Below are positions 1 to 12,090 of a DNA stretch of 52,664 nucleotides, one piece after another (positions within the stretch are counted from its first letter, which is position 1; each line of letters opens with the position of its first letter). The DNA lies in NCBI GenBank assembly GCA_000729835.1, contig JFHB01000213.1, positions 1-52,664 on the forward strand, read 5' to 3'. A program made the translations under genes and the position numbers. This DNA comes from Atkinsonella hypoxylon. Its lineage: Eukaryota; Ascomycota; Sordariomycetes; Hypocreales; Clavicipitaceae. A model generated the notes under the pieces. The model was not told the DNA's origin and did no database searches. It worked only from the letters and a program-made list of their open reading frames with translations.

Positions 1-1333
1 ATAGTAAGTAAATTTATATATTAAACTATAGAATACTTTTCTATAAAAAGCTAGCTATATTAATAAAGGTCTTTAGATTTATAAAATCTACTAAAAACTT
101 AAGTTTTTAAAAAGCTTTTAGCTTATTATTTATATTAGTAATTCTATTACTATTAATAATAAAACCTAATAGCTAAATAGCTAAGTAGCCTATAAATAAC
201 TTCTTTATAGCTATTATTAACTTATTTTTCTCTAGAATTAATAAAACTATATTAAGGTATATAAAGTAGTCCTTAGTAAAGTTAAAGAATATAATAATAT
301 TACTAATATAGATTTATATAAAATATTAGTGCTTTTAAAATAATTAGTCTATATACTATTAAGTAAAAGCTAGTGCGTTCTTAAAGCCTATAAGTGCTAC
401 ATTTAATGCTTTTAATTCTTATTTTAATATTACTACTATATAAGATTAATGCTTTTATTTTATAGAAAGCTAGTAGAAAAACCCTAATATATTAAAGAGT
501 AAAAACATTTTCTTACTATATATATTTACTATAATATTTAATTAATCTAGTAAAGAGTATATATTTAGTATTACTACACTATTAAGTAGCTTTATATTAA
601 CTATAACTTATTCTTTTCTTTCTATTAAAGTTTTAATCTACACTATAAAGGCTAAGTAAACTATAGCTACTAAGTTATTTAAATATAATATTTTTCTACT
701 TAAATATAGCTTATTATAAACCTTATCTAATTTAGCTTTATCTTTAGCTTCTAGTAGATAGATTTAAATAGGTTTTAGCTGCTTTTACTATTTATCTACT
801 AGATTTACTTTAATATACTAGTCTTTAGGTATAGAAATAATACCTTTATTACAATAAATATTGTATTTATTCGTTAAGTTAATAAGTTTAGCTGTAATAT
901 TTAAGTTTAAGTTTTCTACCTTAACCTTATATTTATTGTAGATATATAGTACATCCTTAAAATAAGAGATTCTATATATAAAGATACTATTATTAACTTT
1001 CTTAGGGTTAAACCTACTACTATTACCTTCTTTCTATATCTTATAATTTTCTATAGGCAATAAACTATTATTAGGTGCAATATCCTTAGAAAAATATATA
1101 TATAAATTAAATAGGTTTATAATTATATAGTTAGCCTTAAGCCCTTTATTATACTAAAGATAAGTAACCTTTTAATTTTTCTAGATTATAATAAATTTAT
1201 CTAAATAGTTATAAGCTACTATTTATTTCTAGTTAGTTATATTAAGCAATATATCTAGAATAAGGTTGGATTTTAAGTATATATAATAGGCAGTAGCTTT
1301 CTTATTAGCTAGTACCTCCTTCTATTTAACTAG
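1..1333 (-). mobile_element. XA, first segment: RT/RNase H part of a Ty3/gypsy element, cut by the window edge
   Basis: This segment matches 20690-22022 of the complete copy X1 base for base in length (1333 against 1333 bp), with substitutions that are mostly C/T or G/A. It therefore belongs to a second copy of family X on the minus strand. It covers the reverse transcriptase core; the catalytic region lies near 299-310 and is mutated. The rest of pol, including integrase, lies to the left of the window. The segment ends at AACTAG (1328-1333), where element G inserted. XA resumes at 30854. Confidence 0.9.
1..1333 (-). pseudogene. Dead gypsy reverse transcriptase fragment (XA)
   Basis: The minus-strand translation gives the palm region of a Ty3/gypsy reverse transcriptase, followed by the start of the connection to RNase H. 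The enzyme would copy element RNA into DNA in cytoplasmic particles. In-frame TAA and TAG codons stand at probable Gln and Trp positions. The YxDD box (299-310) reads Tyr-Ile-Ser-Asn, so at least one catalytic Asp is lost. The frame continues into the XA segment at 30854-32724 when element G is removed. It cannot give a functional protein. Confidence 0.8.
1328..1333. repeat. Target-site duplication of G (AACTAG), left copy
   Basis: AACTAG stands at 1328-1333 and again at 30854-30859, immediately outside the two LTRs. The uninterrupted copy X1 has it once, at 22017-22022. Six bases match. A 5-bp ACTAG duplication with the LTR one base longer is equally possible and more usual for gypsy elements. 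Confidence 0.9.
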
Positions 1334-1815
1334 TGTGTCGCGGCGGGGTTACCCCCTTGCGCTCTTATATTAGCTTTGCAAGGGATGCTACATATAGGAT
1401 TTCTCTATAAGAGTGCGCATCGCCTAAACGTCTAAATAGTTTAAGTAAGTAAGCGCGCAAGCAGCTTCTACTAACTCTTTTTAGGCTTTTACTCTTTTAA
1501 TTAATTAATATCTTTTAGCCTACTTTAATTTATAACACTTAACGCTTAAGAGATATTACTTTACTGCTAGTAATACTTTCCTAAACTCTTTAGCACATTT
1601 AGCTCCTTTTGCATATATATATCTTTTAAGCTATAATTAATATTTTATTTCTGCCTTTTCTATCTATTTAATCTTCTTACCTACTATTATTTAATAGTAT
1701 ACACTATTAAATATCTTGCTCTCTGCTAATTCTCTTTAATCTTAATGTGCACTATATTATTACCTACTTTAGTGTAGGCTGTATAGTTATTTAGAGGTTT
1801 AGTTTTAAGTTAATA
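1334..1815 (+). repeat. 5' LTR of G
   Basis: Pairs with 30371-30853 along its whole length, with one single-base indel. The outer end (1334 to about 1470) is GC-rich and almost free of RIP (TGTGTCGCGGCGGGG), while the inner end is heavily converted to T/A. The end at 1815 is set by comparison with the better-preserved outer end of the 3' LTR. Confidence 0.93.
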
Positions 1816-2479
1816 AAAATAGAGGCTTTACTAGAGAGTTATTCTAATTAAAGCACGTTATATAATTAGAAGGTTTTTTATAGAAATCCTAGAAGAAAGA
1901 AGGAAAAGCTACTAAGTATTAAAGATAGAAAAGCGCTTTAGCTTAAATATTACTAATATAAAAAAGGAGGAAATTATAGGAATAAAAGCTTTATATTATA
2001 AGGGATTATTTAATTAAGGGGGGAAGAAAATTTCTATAGCTTTTTTAAGCTAAAAAGGGCTAAGCTTAGTTAAAGATAGTTGCTATATTGTAAATACTAG
2101 CTAGCCTATCTAACCTCTATTTTACCCTTAGCTAAAATAGCCTTAGTACAGTAAAAAGGAAGTTTTTAGGTCCTTTAAATATTATAATTATTTAATTATA
2201 GAGAAAAATTTCTCTTTTATCTTTATTTTAGCAGTTATCTTTATATTTACTGTTATTAGCAATTAAGTTCTTAGCCTTTATATTTTAGCGTTAGAAGCTT
2301 ATATAACTATAGAAGTAGAAGGTAAGAGCATTAAAAGTATAGCTAATATAAGGAATTATATATATTATACTCTTTCTATTAAGTAAGATTAATTATTCTT
2401 TTTACACCTACCTTCTATATTAAGCTATTCTATTAGCTATTTATATAAGTTTAGTATTCTATATTCTTTAAAGAAAAGT
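1816..2479 (+). other. G leader, between 5' LTR and gag
   Basis: About 660 bases of AT-rich, RIP-mutated sequence between the LTR and the first codon of the gag frame. I could not recognise a primer-binding site, perhaps because it has been mutated. No coding signal was seen. Confidence 0.6.
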
Positions 2480-5400
2480 ATAAGCTCTATATTTAAAGTA
2501 GCTAATACTAGCTTTAGTTAATCTAGTAAATCTTCTAAAAAAGTTGTTTTAAAACCTAAGGTTATAATAGAATTAAATGCTTAAGATAAAAAGGCTAGTA
2601 TTAGTAGTGCTATAGCTATACCTTATAAGGCTCTTACTAAAGCTATAAGTAAAGCTATTAAAAAGCAGTAAGCTTAAGCTACCTTTAATAAGAAGTTTAA
2701 TATATACTAATTTAAAGGAGAAAATATTCTTAATTACTTAATTAGCTTTAAGCTAAAAATAAAGACCTTATTTATCCTAAAGGAAAACTAATAAAAGATA
2801 TTTATTTATTATATTAACCTATTAATCTATAAGTATATAAAGGTTATTTATACTTTATATAATTAGAAAGAAGCTAAGAAGTAGCTTTTACTTTAGTATA
2901 AAGCTACTCTTTAGGATTAAAAGAAGTAAGCTAATAAAAAGCTTAAAGACCTAAAGAGAAACTATTTAAGAACTATAAAGAACACTCTCTATTAGCTTTA
3001 AGAGCACTAAGCTGCTATAATTAGCGCTAAGCTCTATATATAGTGCAGTATAACCTCTTAGTTTAATTATATTTATAAGGCCTTACTAAATACTATACTT
3101 ACTAGCTTTATAGATTAAATAAAAGTTACTAAAGCTAAGTTTATTGCAATACTCTATAGAGAGTTATTAGAGTAACTTAGCTAGTATATATAAGCTAGAA
3201 TAGAGCTAAAAGACTATAATTCTAGACTTTATAACAATAGAAAGAACTACCTTTATATACCTTTAGGCAGAAAAAGTCCTAAGTAATATAGTATAAGTAA
3301 TTTTAGTTATAAGGCTAAGGAAATTATATAGCTTATTTTAGAAGTAAAAGATTAAATAAATAATTTAACCTAGAAGTTTAAAGATATAAAAATTATACTT
3401 ATAAAGTAAGTAGTTTTAAAGATAAATATTATAAAGCTTTTTAAAGAGAAATTTAGGAAGAAGAAGAAGGAAAGGCAGAATATATATATTAACGCTATTA
3501 ATATATATAATAATGCCTAGAGCTTTAGAACCTATATAACTAGAAGCTATATAAGGCAGTATTACTGCTATTACTGTAGTAAGGAAGGTTATTATATAGA
3601 TTAATGCTAGTTTTACTAGTATAACAATAAGATTAGCTTTATAAAGTATAATTAAAGAGTAAGTATCTTAACAGTAGAATTAAATAATCTAGTACTACTT
3701 ATTCTTATATAAAGCTTCTTTAGTATAGAAAGTTATCTTTATAAGCTTATAGTGTTTTAAGTTAATTGCTTTAACTACTATATTATAAAATAGTATTATT
3801 CTTAAGTTAAGGAATTTAGTAGAAAAACGTTAAACTATTAAAAGCTTAGTAAGAAAGAGAGAGAGATATTAGATTAAATCTTTAATAAGATTAATATTTT
3901 TAATTATTGCTTAATATATATTCTGCTAGAAGCTATCCTTAAGAGGGACTCTACTAATAATACTATAGTAACTTTAACGTTTAAGATAAAGAAATATAAA
4001 CCTAAAAGAACTCTCTATATACTAATTAAGAAGAGAATTATAGCCTAGCCCTTTAGAGTTTATACTATAGAGATATAACGCTCTACTAAGTAAGAAGGAG
4101 CTTTAGAAGATTAAGTAAAAAGGAAAAAAAAGAAAGCTAAAGAAGATAGCTCTATAGATATAAAAGTATAGCTTTTTATGTAATTATTTAAAGATATTTT
4201 TTAGAAAAAGATTAAAGTTAGCTTATAAGATCTATACTAACTAATACTTACACTTATAGGAGCAATAAAGAATAAATACCTAATATAAGTAGATAGTATT
4301 AATAAAGTCTATTATATTAATAGAATAAGTGCTAAAGTTATACCTCTATATTTTATTCTAAGGAAGAGGTAAAGAGTTAAGGAGCAGAAAGATTAATTAA
4401 TTAATATTATTAAGACAATATTTACTATAGTTAAAGAGGCAACAGAAGACAATAAGGAAGATATTACTAATAAATATATAAAATAGCTGCTTAGTAGTAT
4501 CTAGAAGGATTTATAGAATATTATATAAGAATATATAGGAAATTATATTAAAGAGAAGAAGTCTATTATAGACCTATAAGTAAATGCACTTTATATTAAA
4601 AGATTAAATAGTATCCTAAAGCTAAAAGCAATTATAAGCTATTTATAAGACTTACTTTACCTTTAAGTATAACTTAAAAGCCTAAACTCTTTACTTATTA
4701 ATAGTCTTATAGATTATAGTTTGTAAGAGAATATTATTATTAAGGACCTTATTAAAGAGCTTAATTTAAAAATAACTCTAATAAAGCAAAAGACTACTAC
4801 TATATCTTTTATATTATATAAGCTTATAATATTAGAAGAGGTAATAATAAAGCTATACCTTAGAAATATCTAAACGCTAATTTACTTTTATATTGCACTA
4901 AAGTCTTTATATATATAATTAATCCTTAAAATGCCTTTTATATATATAGCTAAAGTTACCTTTAAGTATAGTAATAAAGGAGGTAAGCTTCTCTTAAAGT
5001 GCTATTTTAGTAATATTATATTAGTCTTAAGGGTTACTAGAAGTGTTAAATAGAAGACTACAATAGATAAAGCAATAGCTATTAGTATTAATTTAATCTT
5101 AATTAATAAGTTATTTAAGGATTTAGTTTATAATTAAATAGTTAAAGAGAGTCTTAAAGCTAAGTTAAATAATAATAAAGAGCTAGTACTTATAATAAAG
5201 AATAAAGGTATAGCTATTATTAACCTTATAATAAAGAGAATAGCTAATTAATATAGAAGCTAACTTAAAGAGGCTATAGAGAAGATTTAGCCCTTAAGGC
5301 AATTATAACTAATTAATCTAAAGGTAAATATATTATATAAGTAGAAAGCTAATAAGATTCTACTAAAAGATAATATTCCCTTAGATAGATCTACGCTTAA

Positions 5401-8299
5401 TAGAGACCTTAAGTAGAAATAGAAGAAGTAAAAAGAGGTAAAAGTATACTTAAATAAATTAGGAAAATACACTAAATATATTATAGAAAGATTTAGTAAA
5501 AAACCCTAAGGATTCTAAATAATAAAAGAGCGCTTAAATTAAATAGTTAAATAAGTGTAAAAACATTTAATAGTAGAAAAAGTTAATATTTTTAAGGAAA
5601 TCCTCTATAACTAAAAGGTAGCATTAGTGTAGAACTTATTAGAGTGTAGAAAGATTAATCCCTTAGTTATACTGCCTTAAGTTATCTATACTATTGCTTA
5701 TAGAGCTTAGAAAGTAAAGTTAATACTAATACCTATTAGCCTATAAGAAAAACTAGTTAATTTATTAAAAAAGAAGCTTTAGTATAGGTTATTAAAAAAG
5801 AGTTATAGATCTTATAGAAACCCTTACTTTTTAGTAATAAAGAAGAATAAAGGAATACAGCTAATGCTATTTACAACAGCCTACAATAAGATTATAATAT
5901 AGAATACCTATATTCTAGAAGAAGTAAAAGCTTTTAGCGAAGAATTTAGAATATATAAAATACTTTTAGTTATTAATTTGCTGTTAAGCTATAACTAAGT
6001 GCTACTTATAGAGGAAAGTAAGAACTTAACAATAATTTTAATAGTAATAGAGCTTCTATAGCTTTATATACTTCCTTAAGAAGTAACTAACTCTATTGCT
6101 TAATTTATTTAAATAGTAAGAAGAATTCTTTTTAACCTAATTCCTTACACTTATAAGCCTTTCTTAGATAATATTGCAGTAAAAGGCCTTACTACTACTT
6201 ACAATAGAGAGAAAGTGTTGCTTAATATATAAAGATATATTATAGAACATTTAATTAGTATTAATAAAGTCCTTATTAATATTAAGCTAGCTAGTTGCAC
6301 TATATTTACTATAAAATTAAAGCTATACTAAAAGACTATAGAGATTATTAAATTTATATATAGCACTAATAGAAGAAAACCTTTAGAAGCAAAAGTAATA
6401 AAGATTCTAAAGTAAATAGAGTATAAGAATGTTTTTAAAGTTAAATTCTTTTTTAGGCTTATAGGCTATTATTGTATTTAAGTATAGTATTACTTTACAA
6501 AAGCTAAGCCTTTTATAATTTTACTTAAGAAGAGTACTAAGTAAACTTAAAGACTAAACTAAAAGAACGCTATAGAGGTTCTTAAGTATATAATAATAAC
6601 TACACTAGTTCTTATAATAATTAATCTTAGCTTAAGCGCTAAGGAAATTATATTAATAGTTAATATAAGCTTAAAAGGATAAAGAGTAGTTTTAATGTAA
6701 ATTATTAATAGGTAATAACACTTTATACAATATAAAAGTAGATATTAAAGCGATTTAGAAATTAAGTATAATAGAATAAAGTAGAAATATAGAGCTATTA
6801 TTTATATATTAAAAAGGCTATAAATTTATCTCTATAGAGTTCTTTTTACTCTAAAGACTAATTCTTAGGTGCTTATATATTAGCTTAATAGCGCTATTAA
6901 TAACGTTCTAGGCGCACTTATTATATAATAGATTAGTTACATTATACTGTTTAATTTTACAGCTAGGTATATTCTAGGAGAAAAGAATAAGATAGCTAAT
7001 ACTTTATTATATAAAGAAGGTAGGCCTTTTAATGTATTAGATTAAGTAGCTAAAGGGAACATTAAAGATTTTATTAACTTATAGCTTAACGTTAATAAGA
7101 TCTAGCTATATAATAGAGTATACTATACTTCTAGAACTTAATAAATTATAGATTTCCTTTTAATATTATAAAGACTATTTAATCTAAATAAGAGTAAGTA
7201 TAAGCAACTTTATATAAGTGCTAAGCAATACTTCTTAGATAAAGGCCTATTATAGAAAAGACTAACTAGTATAATAAAGAGTTCTACTCTAGTTATTAAA
7301 GACCTAATACAATAAAAGAAGATTATTAAGGCTTTATATAAGTAAATAGGTTATAAAGGTATAGAAGTTATATTTTAAGTAGCTAGAATTAAGTACTTTT
7401 AAAAAGAACTTTAGAATATAGTTTAAGTAATAATTTTTTATTATAAAGTATACTAAAAGTTTACTCCTTAGAGGCCTAAAGAATTATTAATACTAGTAGC
7501 TTTAGGCAATTTAATAAGTAAGATATATATTAATACCTAATATATACTACTTAATTATAGTTTTAAGTACCTTCTAGAAGTAAGATATAACCTTACTAGA
7601 TAGGTAGAAGCGCACTCTATATAGTATACTAATGTTGCAGCTATTTAGAAGTTCTTAGTAAAACTAATTATATAATTTAGAGTCTTCTAATTTCTAGTTT
7701 TTAATAGAGAGCTAGAAATATATAGAAATCTTAAAAAAGCAATTAAAGCTATTAAGATTAAAGGGATTAAGACATTAGTGTATAATCTAAAAGCTAATTT
7801 ACTTATTAAAGCTAGTTATTAAACGCTTATATCTACCCTTTTAAAGATAGAAGGTTCTAATAGAAAGTAGTTTAAATTACTAAATAAAGCACTATTAGTA
7901 GACTATACAGCTGTATAAGCGTTATATAGTAAATCTACTTTCTACTTAATTTACAGTTAAAAGTTTATTCTTCCTTTAGAAGTTAAATTTCCTACTTAGA
8001 GGTTAATTAATTAATTAAAAGTTATAATAATATAGAATCTCTTTAAAGTAAGAGTTAAAATGCTAGAACAAAAGGAAGTAGATATCTAGAAGGCTTATAT
8101 AAAAGTCTTTATATTTAGGCAACGCTTAGCTAATTAAATAAACTAGAACTAAGAGGCATTATTGCAAAAGAAGAAAGATTAATTAGTCTTAGAGATCTAG
8201 TTCTTATATATAATATATAAAGGGTTATAGATATATTAATAAAGAAGAAGTTAGTAATATAATAGAATAGTTCTTTTAAAGTATATAGCTAAGCGAAAG
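2480..8299 (+). pseudogene. gag-pol: G gag-pol polyprotein, RIP-inactivated
   Basis: One reading frame (ATA at 2480 replacing a probable ATG) stays in register from gag to integrase, interrupted by many TAA/TAG codons. A nucleocapsid knuckle C-X2-C-X4-H-X4-C lies at codons 363-376 (3566-3607), with its His changed to Tyr. The reverse transcriptase covers about 5640-6700; its YxDD box reads Phe-Leu-Asp-Asn at codons 1228-1231 (6161-6172). RNase H follows to about 7000. Integrase starts near 7330. Its D,D,E triad reads Asn 1685, Asn 1742 and Lys 1777 (7532, 7703, 7808), with the Asp-to-Glu spacing of the family intact. The order RT-RNase H-integrase is that of Ty3/gypsy. The end is not certain, as the same frame may run on to about 9935. 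Confidence 0.88.
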
Positions 8300-10332
8300 T
8301 TACTAGCGCTTACTGTTTAAAGACTCTAGATAGTATAGTGCTTAATAAGACTATTTCTAGGGATTACATTAAGAAGTTTAGGCTTAATCTAAAGGGATAG
8401 TAGACTTCTACTGCTAATAAATAGCTCTATACCCTACAATATACTGCCTAGTATAGCGAAGACACTAGCAACTTTAAGCAAGATATTAATAAATTATAGC
8501 CTACTAATGCCTAGCATAATATATTAGATTAAATAGTTTCTAAGGACTATATATTATAGCTATACTAAAAAGAGGATTTTAAGGATAATAACGCTAAAGT
8601 AGACCTTTTACTACAATATTATTTAAAGCATACAATAGAAGTTTATCTATTAGCAATACCTAAAGAAAAGCGTAGAAGCTATAAGGAGATTAATAATATT
8701 ATTTAATCTTAGTAATTTACCTATAACTTTACTAGAATATATAACTTATTATAGCTTTTATAAAAGCTAATACTATAGTCTTTATATCTTTAGCTTTAGA
8801 GAGAAAGGAAGTTAAGTTTATTTATTTATATATTTAAGACTAACTAAGATTTAATAATAGTATATTAAGATTATTTAAAGATTTAAAGCTAATTAGAATT
8901 AAGACTATAAACCTAAATTAAATAGAATATATAAAAAGTTTTTAAAGACTACTAAAAATAAGTATAGTTCTATTCTATTTTAACTAGAGAGGCTACTTAG
9001 CCTTTACTCTTTTTCTATTTTTTTTATCTTTTAACTTAAGCAATTTACACTTAATCTTTTAGTAAAATTCTAGTAGTTTTAATGTTTAGGGGAAAAAGTA
9101 AAGAATATTAACTACTATAAAGGGAGAAAGATTCTTATAAAGGACCTTTTAGAGCTTTAGAAGAATAAATAGTTAATCTACTTAGTCTTTACCCTAGAAC
9201 ATTACAAAAGGAGTATTATAGTAAATCTAGCTGTAGTTACTATAACCTTTTGCAAATTGCTACTTACAGCTTACAGCAGTAGAGCTACTCTAGATGCAAT
9301 TACTGTATAAGCTGCTATAGATATCCTTAAGAGAGGTGCAGCTATAAAATAAGAAGTAGATATATTCTCTAAATAAGGTAACTGTTTAAAGATATATATT
9401 AGTGTAATAAGAGTAAAATACACTATTCTCTTTGCTAAAGAATAAGATTAAAAGGGCTTTATAGCGCTCTTAATAATTAGTAAGTGTATAATAGAAATAT
9501 CTATAAGAATAAGCTATCTTAGTTAAAATAAAGATAAAGTTCTTAACGTTTAATTCTAGTGTAACCTTATATAAAAGAAAGCTTTCTTTTGTAGTACTAT
9601 TAATAAACTAAGCCTTAAGATTCTAATTATAAAAGAATTTAATAGCTCTTAGAGGTATATTAAGTATAGAACTCTATTAAAAAGTAACTTTAGTGTATAT
9701 TAAGTATCTACTAGCATTAATGTTATTGCCTCTATAGACTTAAAGCTTAAAGGTAAATTTATACTAAAGAGGTAAGGTTTATTAGTATAATAAGAGAATA
9801 AAAGTATAATTAAAAGCTTTTTTATAAAAGGCTTACTATATTAATAAGCGTTATTAAAGGAAAGATATTTATTTAACTATTCTAAGAGAGAGTAACTTAA
9901 TAAAAGAGAGTAGTAAAAGGGATTCTTTTACTAATAATATTCTATATATTTATAAGATCTTTATAGTTTTAAGGAAGCTTTTTAGTTATAATTAAATAAT
10001 TAAAGGTACTAATAAAGATAATAAGAAAGAGGCTATATAGAAAGGTAGTTATAAAAAGAAAGAAAGAAGATAAATATAATTAATTAGAGAGAATATTATA
10101 AATTACTTAATAAGTTTACAGCTATTAGAGTCTTAGTATATATTTACTGTTAGCCTCTACTAAATTATAACAATTATAGATAGCTATTAACTAAGGATTT
10201 ATTAAGATAATACTAGCTATAATATAGCCTATATTCCTACTCTCTTTCTCTCTTTATTCCTTTATTCTTATAATATTTTTATTATAAGTACCTACTTAAG
10301 CTCTTTTTTACCTTTAATTTTTTAAAAGCTAT
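8300..10332 (+). other. Unassigned stretch of G downstream of integrase
   Basis: The gag-pol frame can be followed from about 8942 to 9935 with roughly 8% TAA/TAG codons, fewer than in at least one of the other two frames. This hints at a C-terminal extension or a separate protein. Another frame also reads plausibly around 8300-8710. No domain, zinc motif or active site was recognised. From about 10200 there is a T-rich run with no clear frame. Confidence 0.45.
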
Positions 10333-11137
10333 TTAATCTCTACTGCTAAAATTAAAGATAAATACTAAGAACCTATTTCTAAGACTAGCTTTAGAGTTAT
10401 ATATAAGGGATAAATATATTACTTTAGGACGTTAAGGAACCTACTAATATACTATATTATAGTGTAAGTCTATAAGCTAGTTAGTAATTTCTTTTATATA
10501 GAAGAGTAAGATTAAGTAGATTTACCTCTTAAGAAGCTCTATAAGCACTAGCTGCCTCTCTTTTAGCAACGTTTTAAGTAGCCTCCTTTTAGCTTACTAC
10601 TTTATTAGAATTATAATTTAGATAACTTTAGGCTTATAGAGTTAATATAGCCTAGCTAGAGTCTAGCAATTTAGTTTAATTATCTTAATAATATTTATAG
10701 CTTTTTAATAAAGTTCTTTAAGCAAAAGACTTATTGCAAATAGTTAGATTAATTCTAGCTTACTGCTATAGTAAGGATTATTACTTATAGAATTAAGTGT
10801 ACAGCAGTTATCTTTAAGGAGTCTTTTATAATTAATATAGAAAAGACAAACTAAAGCGAGATTATAAGACTTATAGGTTAAAAGGTGTATAGAATTAAAG
10901 ATAGGTTTTAACTTATTTCCTGCTGTTATAATATAAGCTATAACCCTTCTGCCTTACACAACAAAATAAGTAGGTAAAGACTTATTGCTAGCTTTCTCTT
11001 CTTTAACAACTACTAGACTTATTTTATCTTTAATTGCTTAAAGGGATACTATTATTACTTTAATATAGAACCTAAAGGCAGAATTAAAAGGTTTAAAGCT
11101 GCAGTCTATAGTTAGGCACAAACTTTACAGCTCCTTT
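10333..11137 (+). pseudogene. G third reading frame, 5' part (unknown protein)
   Basis: Unrecognised. This frame is open from about 10333 to the C1 insertion point apart from TAA/TAG codons. It continues at 28925 in exactly the same register once C1 and one CCTTT copy are removed. From codon AAG at 10531 across the junction to CGT ending at 29580 is 1263 nt, divisible by three. It lies downstream of integrase, in the position where some LTR elements carry an env or accessory gene. No signal peptide or known motif is evident in this part. The start is uncertain. The original ATG may have become ATA. Confidence 0.6.
11133..11137. repeat. Target-site duplication of C1 (CCTTT), left copy
   Basis: CCTTT at 11133-11137 recurs at 28920-28924, directly outside the C1 LTRs. 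This is the 5-bp duplication expected of a copia integrase. Confidence 0.93.
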
Positions 11138-11835
11138 TATTGAAAATAATAGGGATTACAGGACTAGATATCTAAGAGGGTAGTGGTCTCTTAGATTTAG
11201 CACCTGTAATTGCTCCTAGCAATTATTACGTAGTGGAAGCAGCAGCGGCCTAAATCAAGCTGTAGTGTATAGTACTAGATCACGTAGAGGCAATAGATAA
11301 CTGTAATAGTAGTATCTTTATATTAAGAGCGCTGTAACGAACAAGTTAGTAAGGGTAGGATCTTGAATCTTTCTAGTCCCTTATAGACTCTTCAACTATA
11401 TTAGCGGGCTGTAGTCGCTAGAAGGAGCTTGTAGGCTACTTTATAATTTCCGCAAAAAGATTTACTATATAAAAACAAAAAAATTAACTTACAGCTATAC
11501 AAACAAGACGCCTATGTGCACAATTTAACAAATTCCACTAATAACAAGCAACCCTTATAAGCAACTCTATCTAACAATTATACTATTAGATAGCCCTAAT
11601 TCTTAGCTTTCGAATAGTATACTTCTTGAATTTCTACCATTGCTAGTTGTAGAGAAAATCGCAGTTAAAGTTAACTATAGGTTAGGCAACTTTACCTTAG
11701 TTAAATCTAGATGTTTGCATCTAGTAACAACAATATCTCTACTAAAAATCAACGTAACAAGACCTAATAAGGGTCACGTGATAGAGCAACTAGTAGGCAT
11801 AAAAATAGGCTATACAGGGTAGCTTATTTTTAACA
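11138..11835 (-). repeat. 3' LTR of C1
   Basis: Left end in window coordinates; reads TGTTAAAAATAAG on the minus strand from 11835. It ends at 11138 as ...TCAATA, a probable RIP derivative of ...CAACA. A 60-codon open frame on the plus strand at 11640-11822 lies inside it but has no support as a gene. Confidence 0.95.
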
Positions 11836-11843
11836 CTCCCTCT
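11836..11843 (-). other. Polypurine tract of C1
   Basis: Reads AGAGGGAG on the minus strand directly before the 3' LTR, identical to C2 (40328-40335). It would prime plus-strand DNA synthesis. Confidence 0.75.
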
Positions 11844-12090
11844 AGAAATGTAAGAAGTAACTAGTTCTATAAGCAACTTAGCTCCTTTAAAGGATATCTA
11901 AGTTAGAATTAACTAACGAAATACAGTACTAATAACAGGACTAAATAACATAACTAATTCCAGCAATTCCAGGGTAGTTATAGTTGAATATAACTAGTTG
12001 TTGTTGATTGTTTTTGTTGTTTTCGATTTTTAACTGTTTTTTCGTTGCTTTTCGATTTTTCGAGTGTTTTTTTTTTGTTGCTTTTATAAG

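Noticed and set aside
299..310. Possible ancestral non-Asp residue in the X RT box (Ser codon in XA, Asn in X1)
   Set aside because: The AGT codon in XA could come from one non-RIP change. With two copies the ancestral codon cannot be decided.
5287..5472. Minus-strand open frame of 61 codons within G
   Set aside because: Antisense to the G gag-pol frame. Runs of Phe, Tyr and Leu arise because AT-rich antisense DNA lacks stops.
11640..11822. 60-codon open frame starting with ATG, repeated at 28724-28906
   Set aside because: It lies inside the C1 LTRs, antisense to the element, and the two instances are just the two LTR copies. No coding signal beyond the absence of stops.
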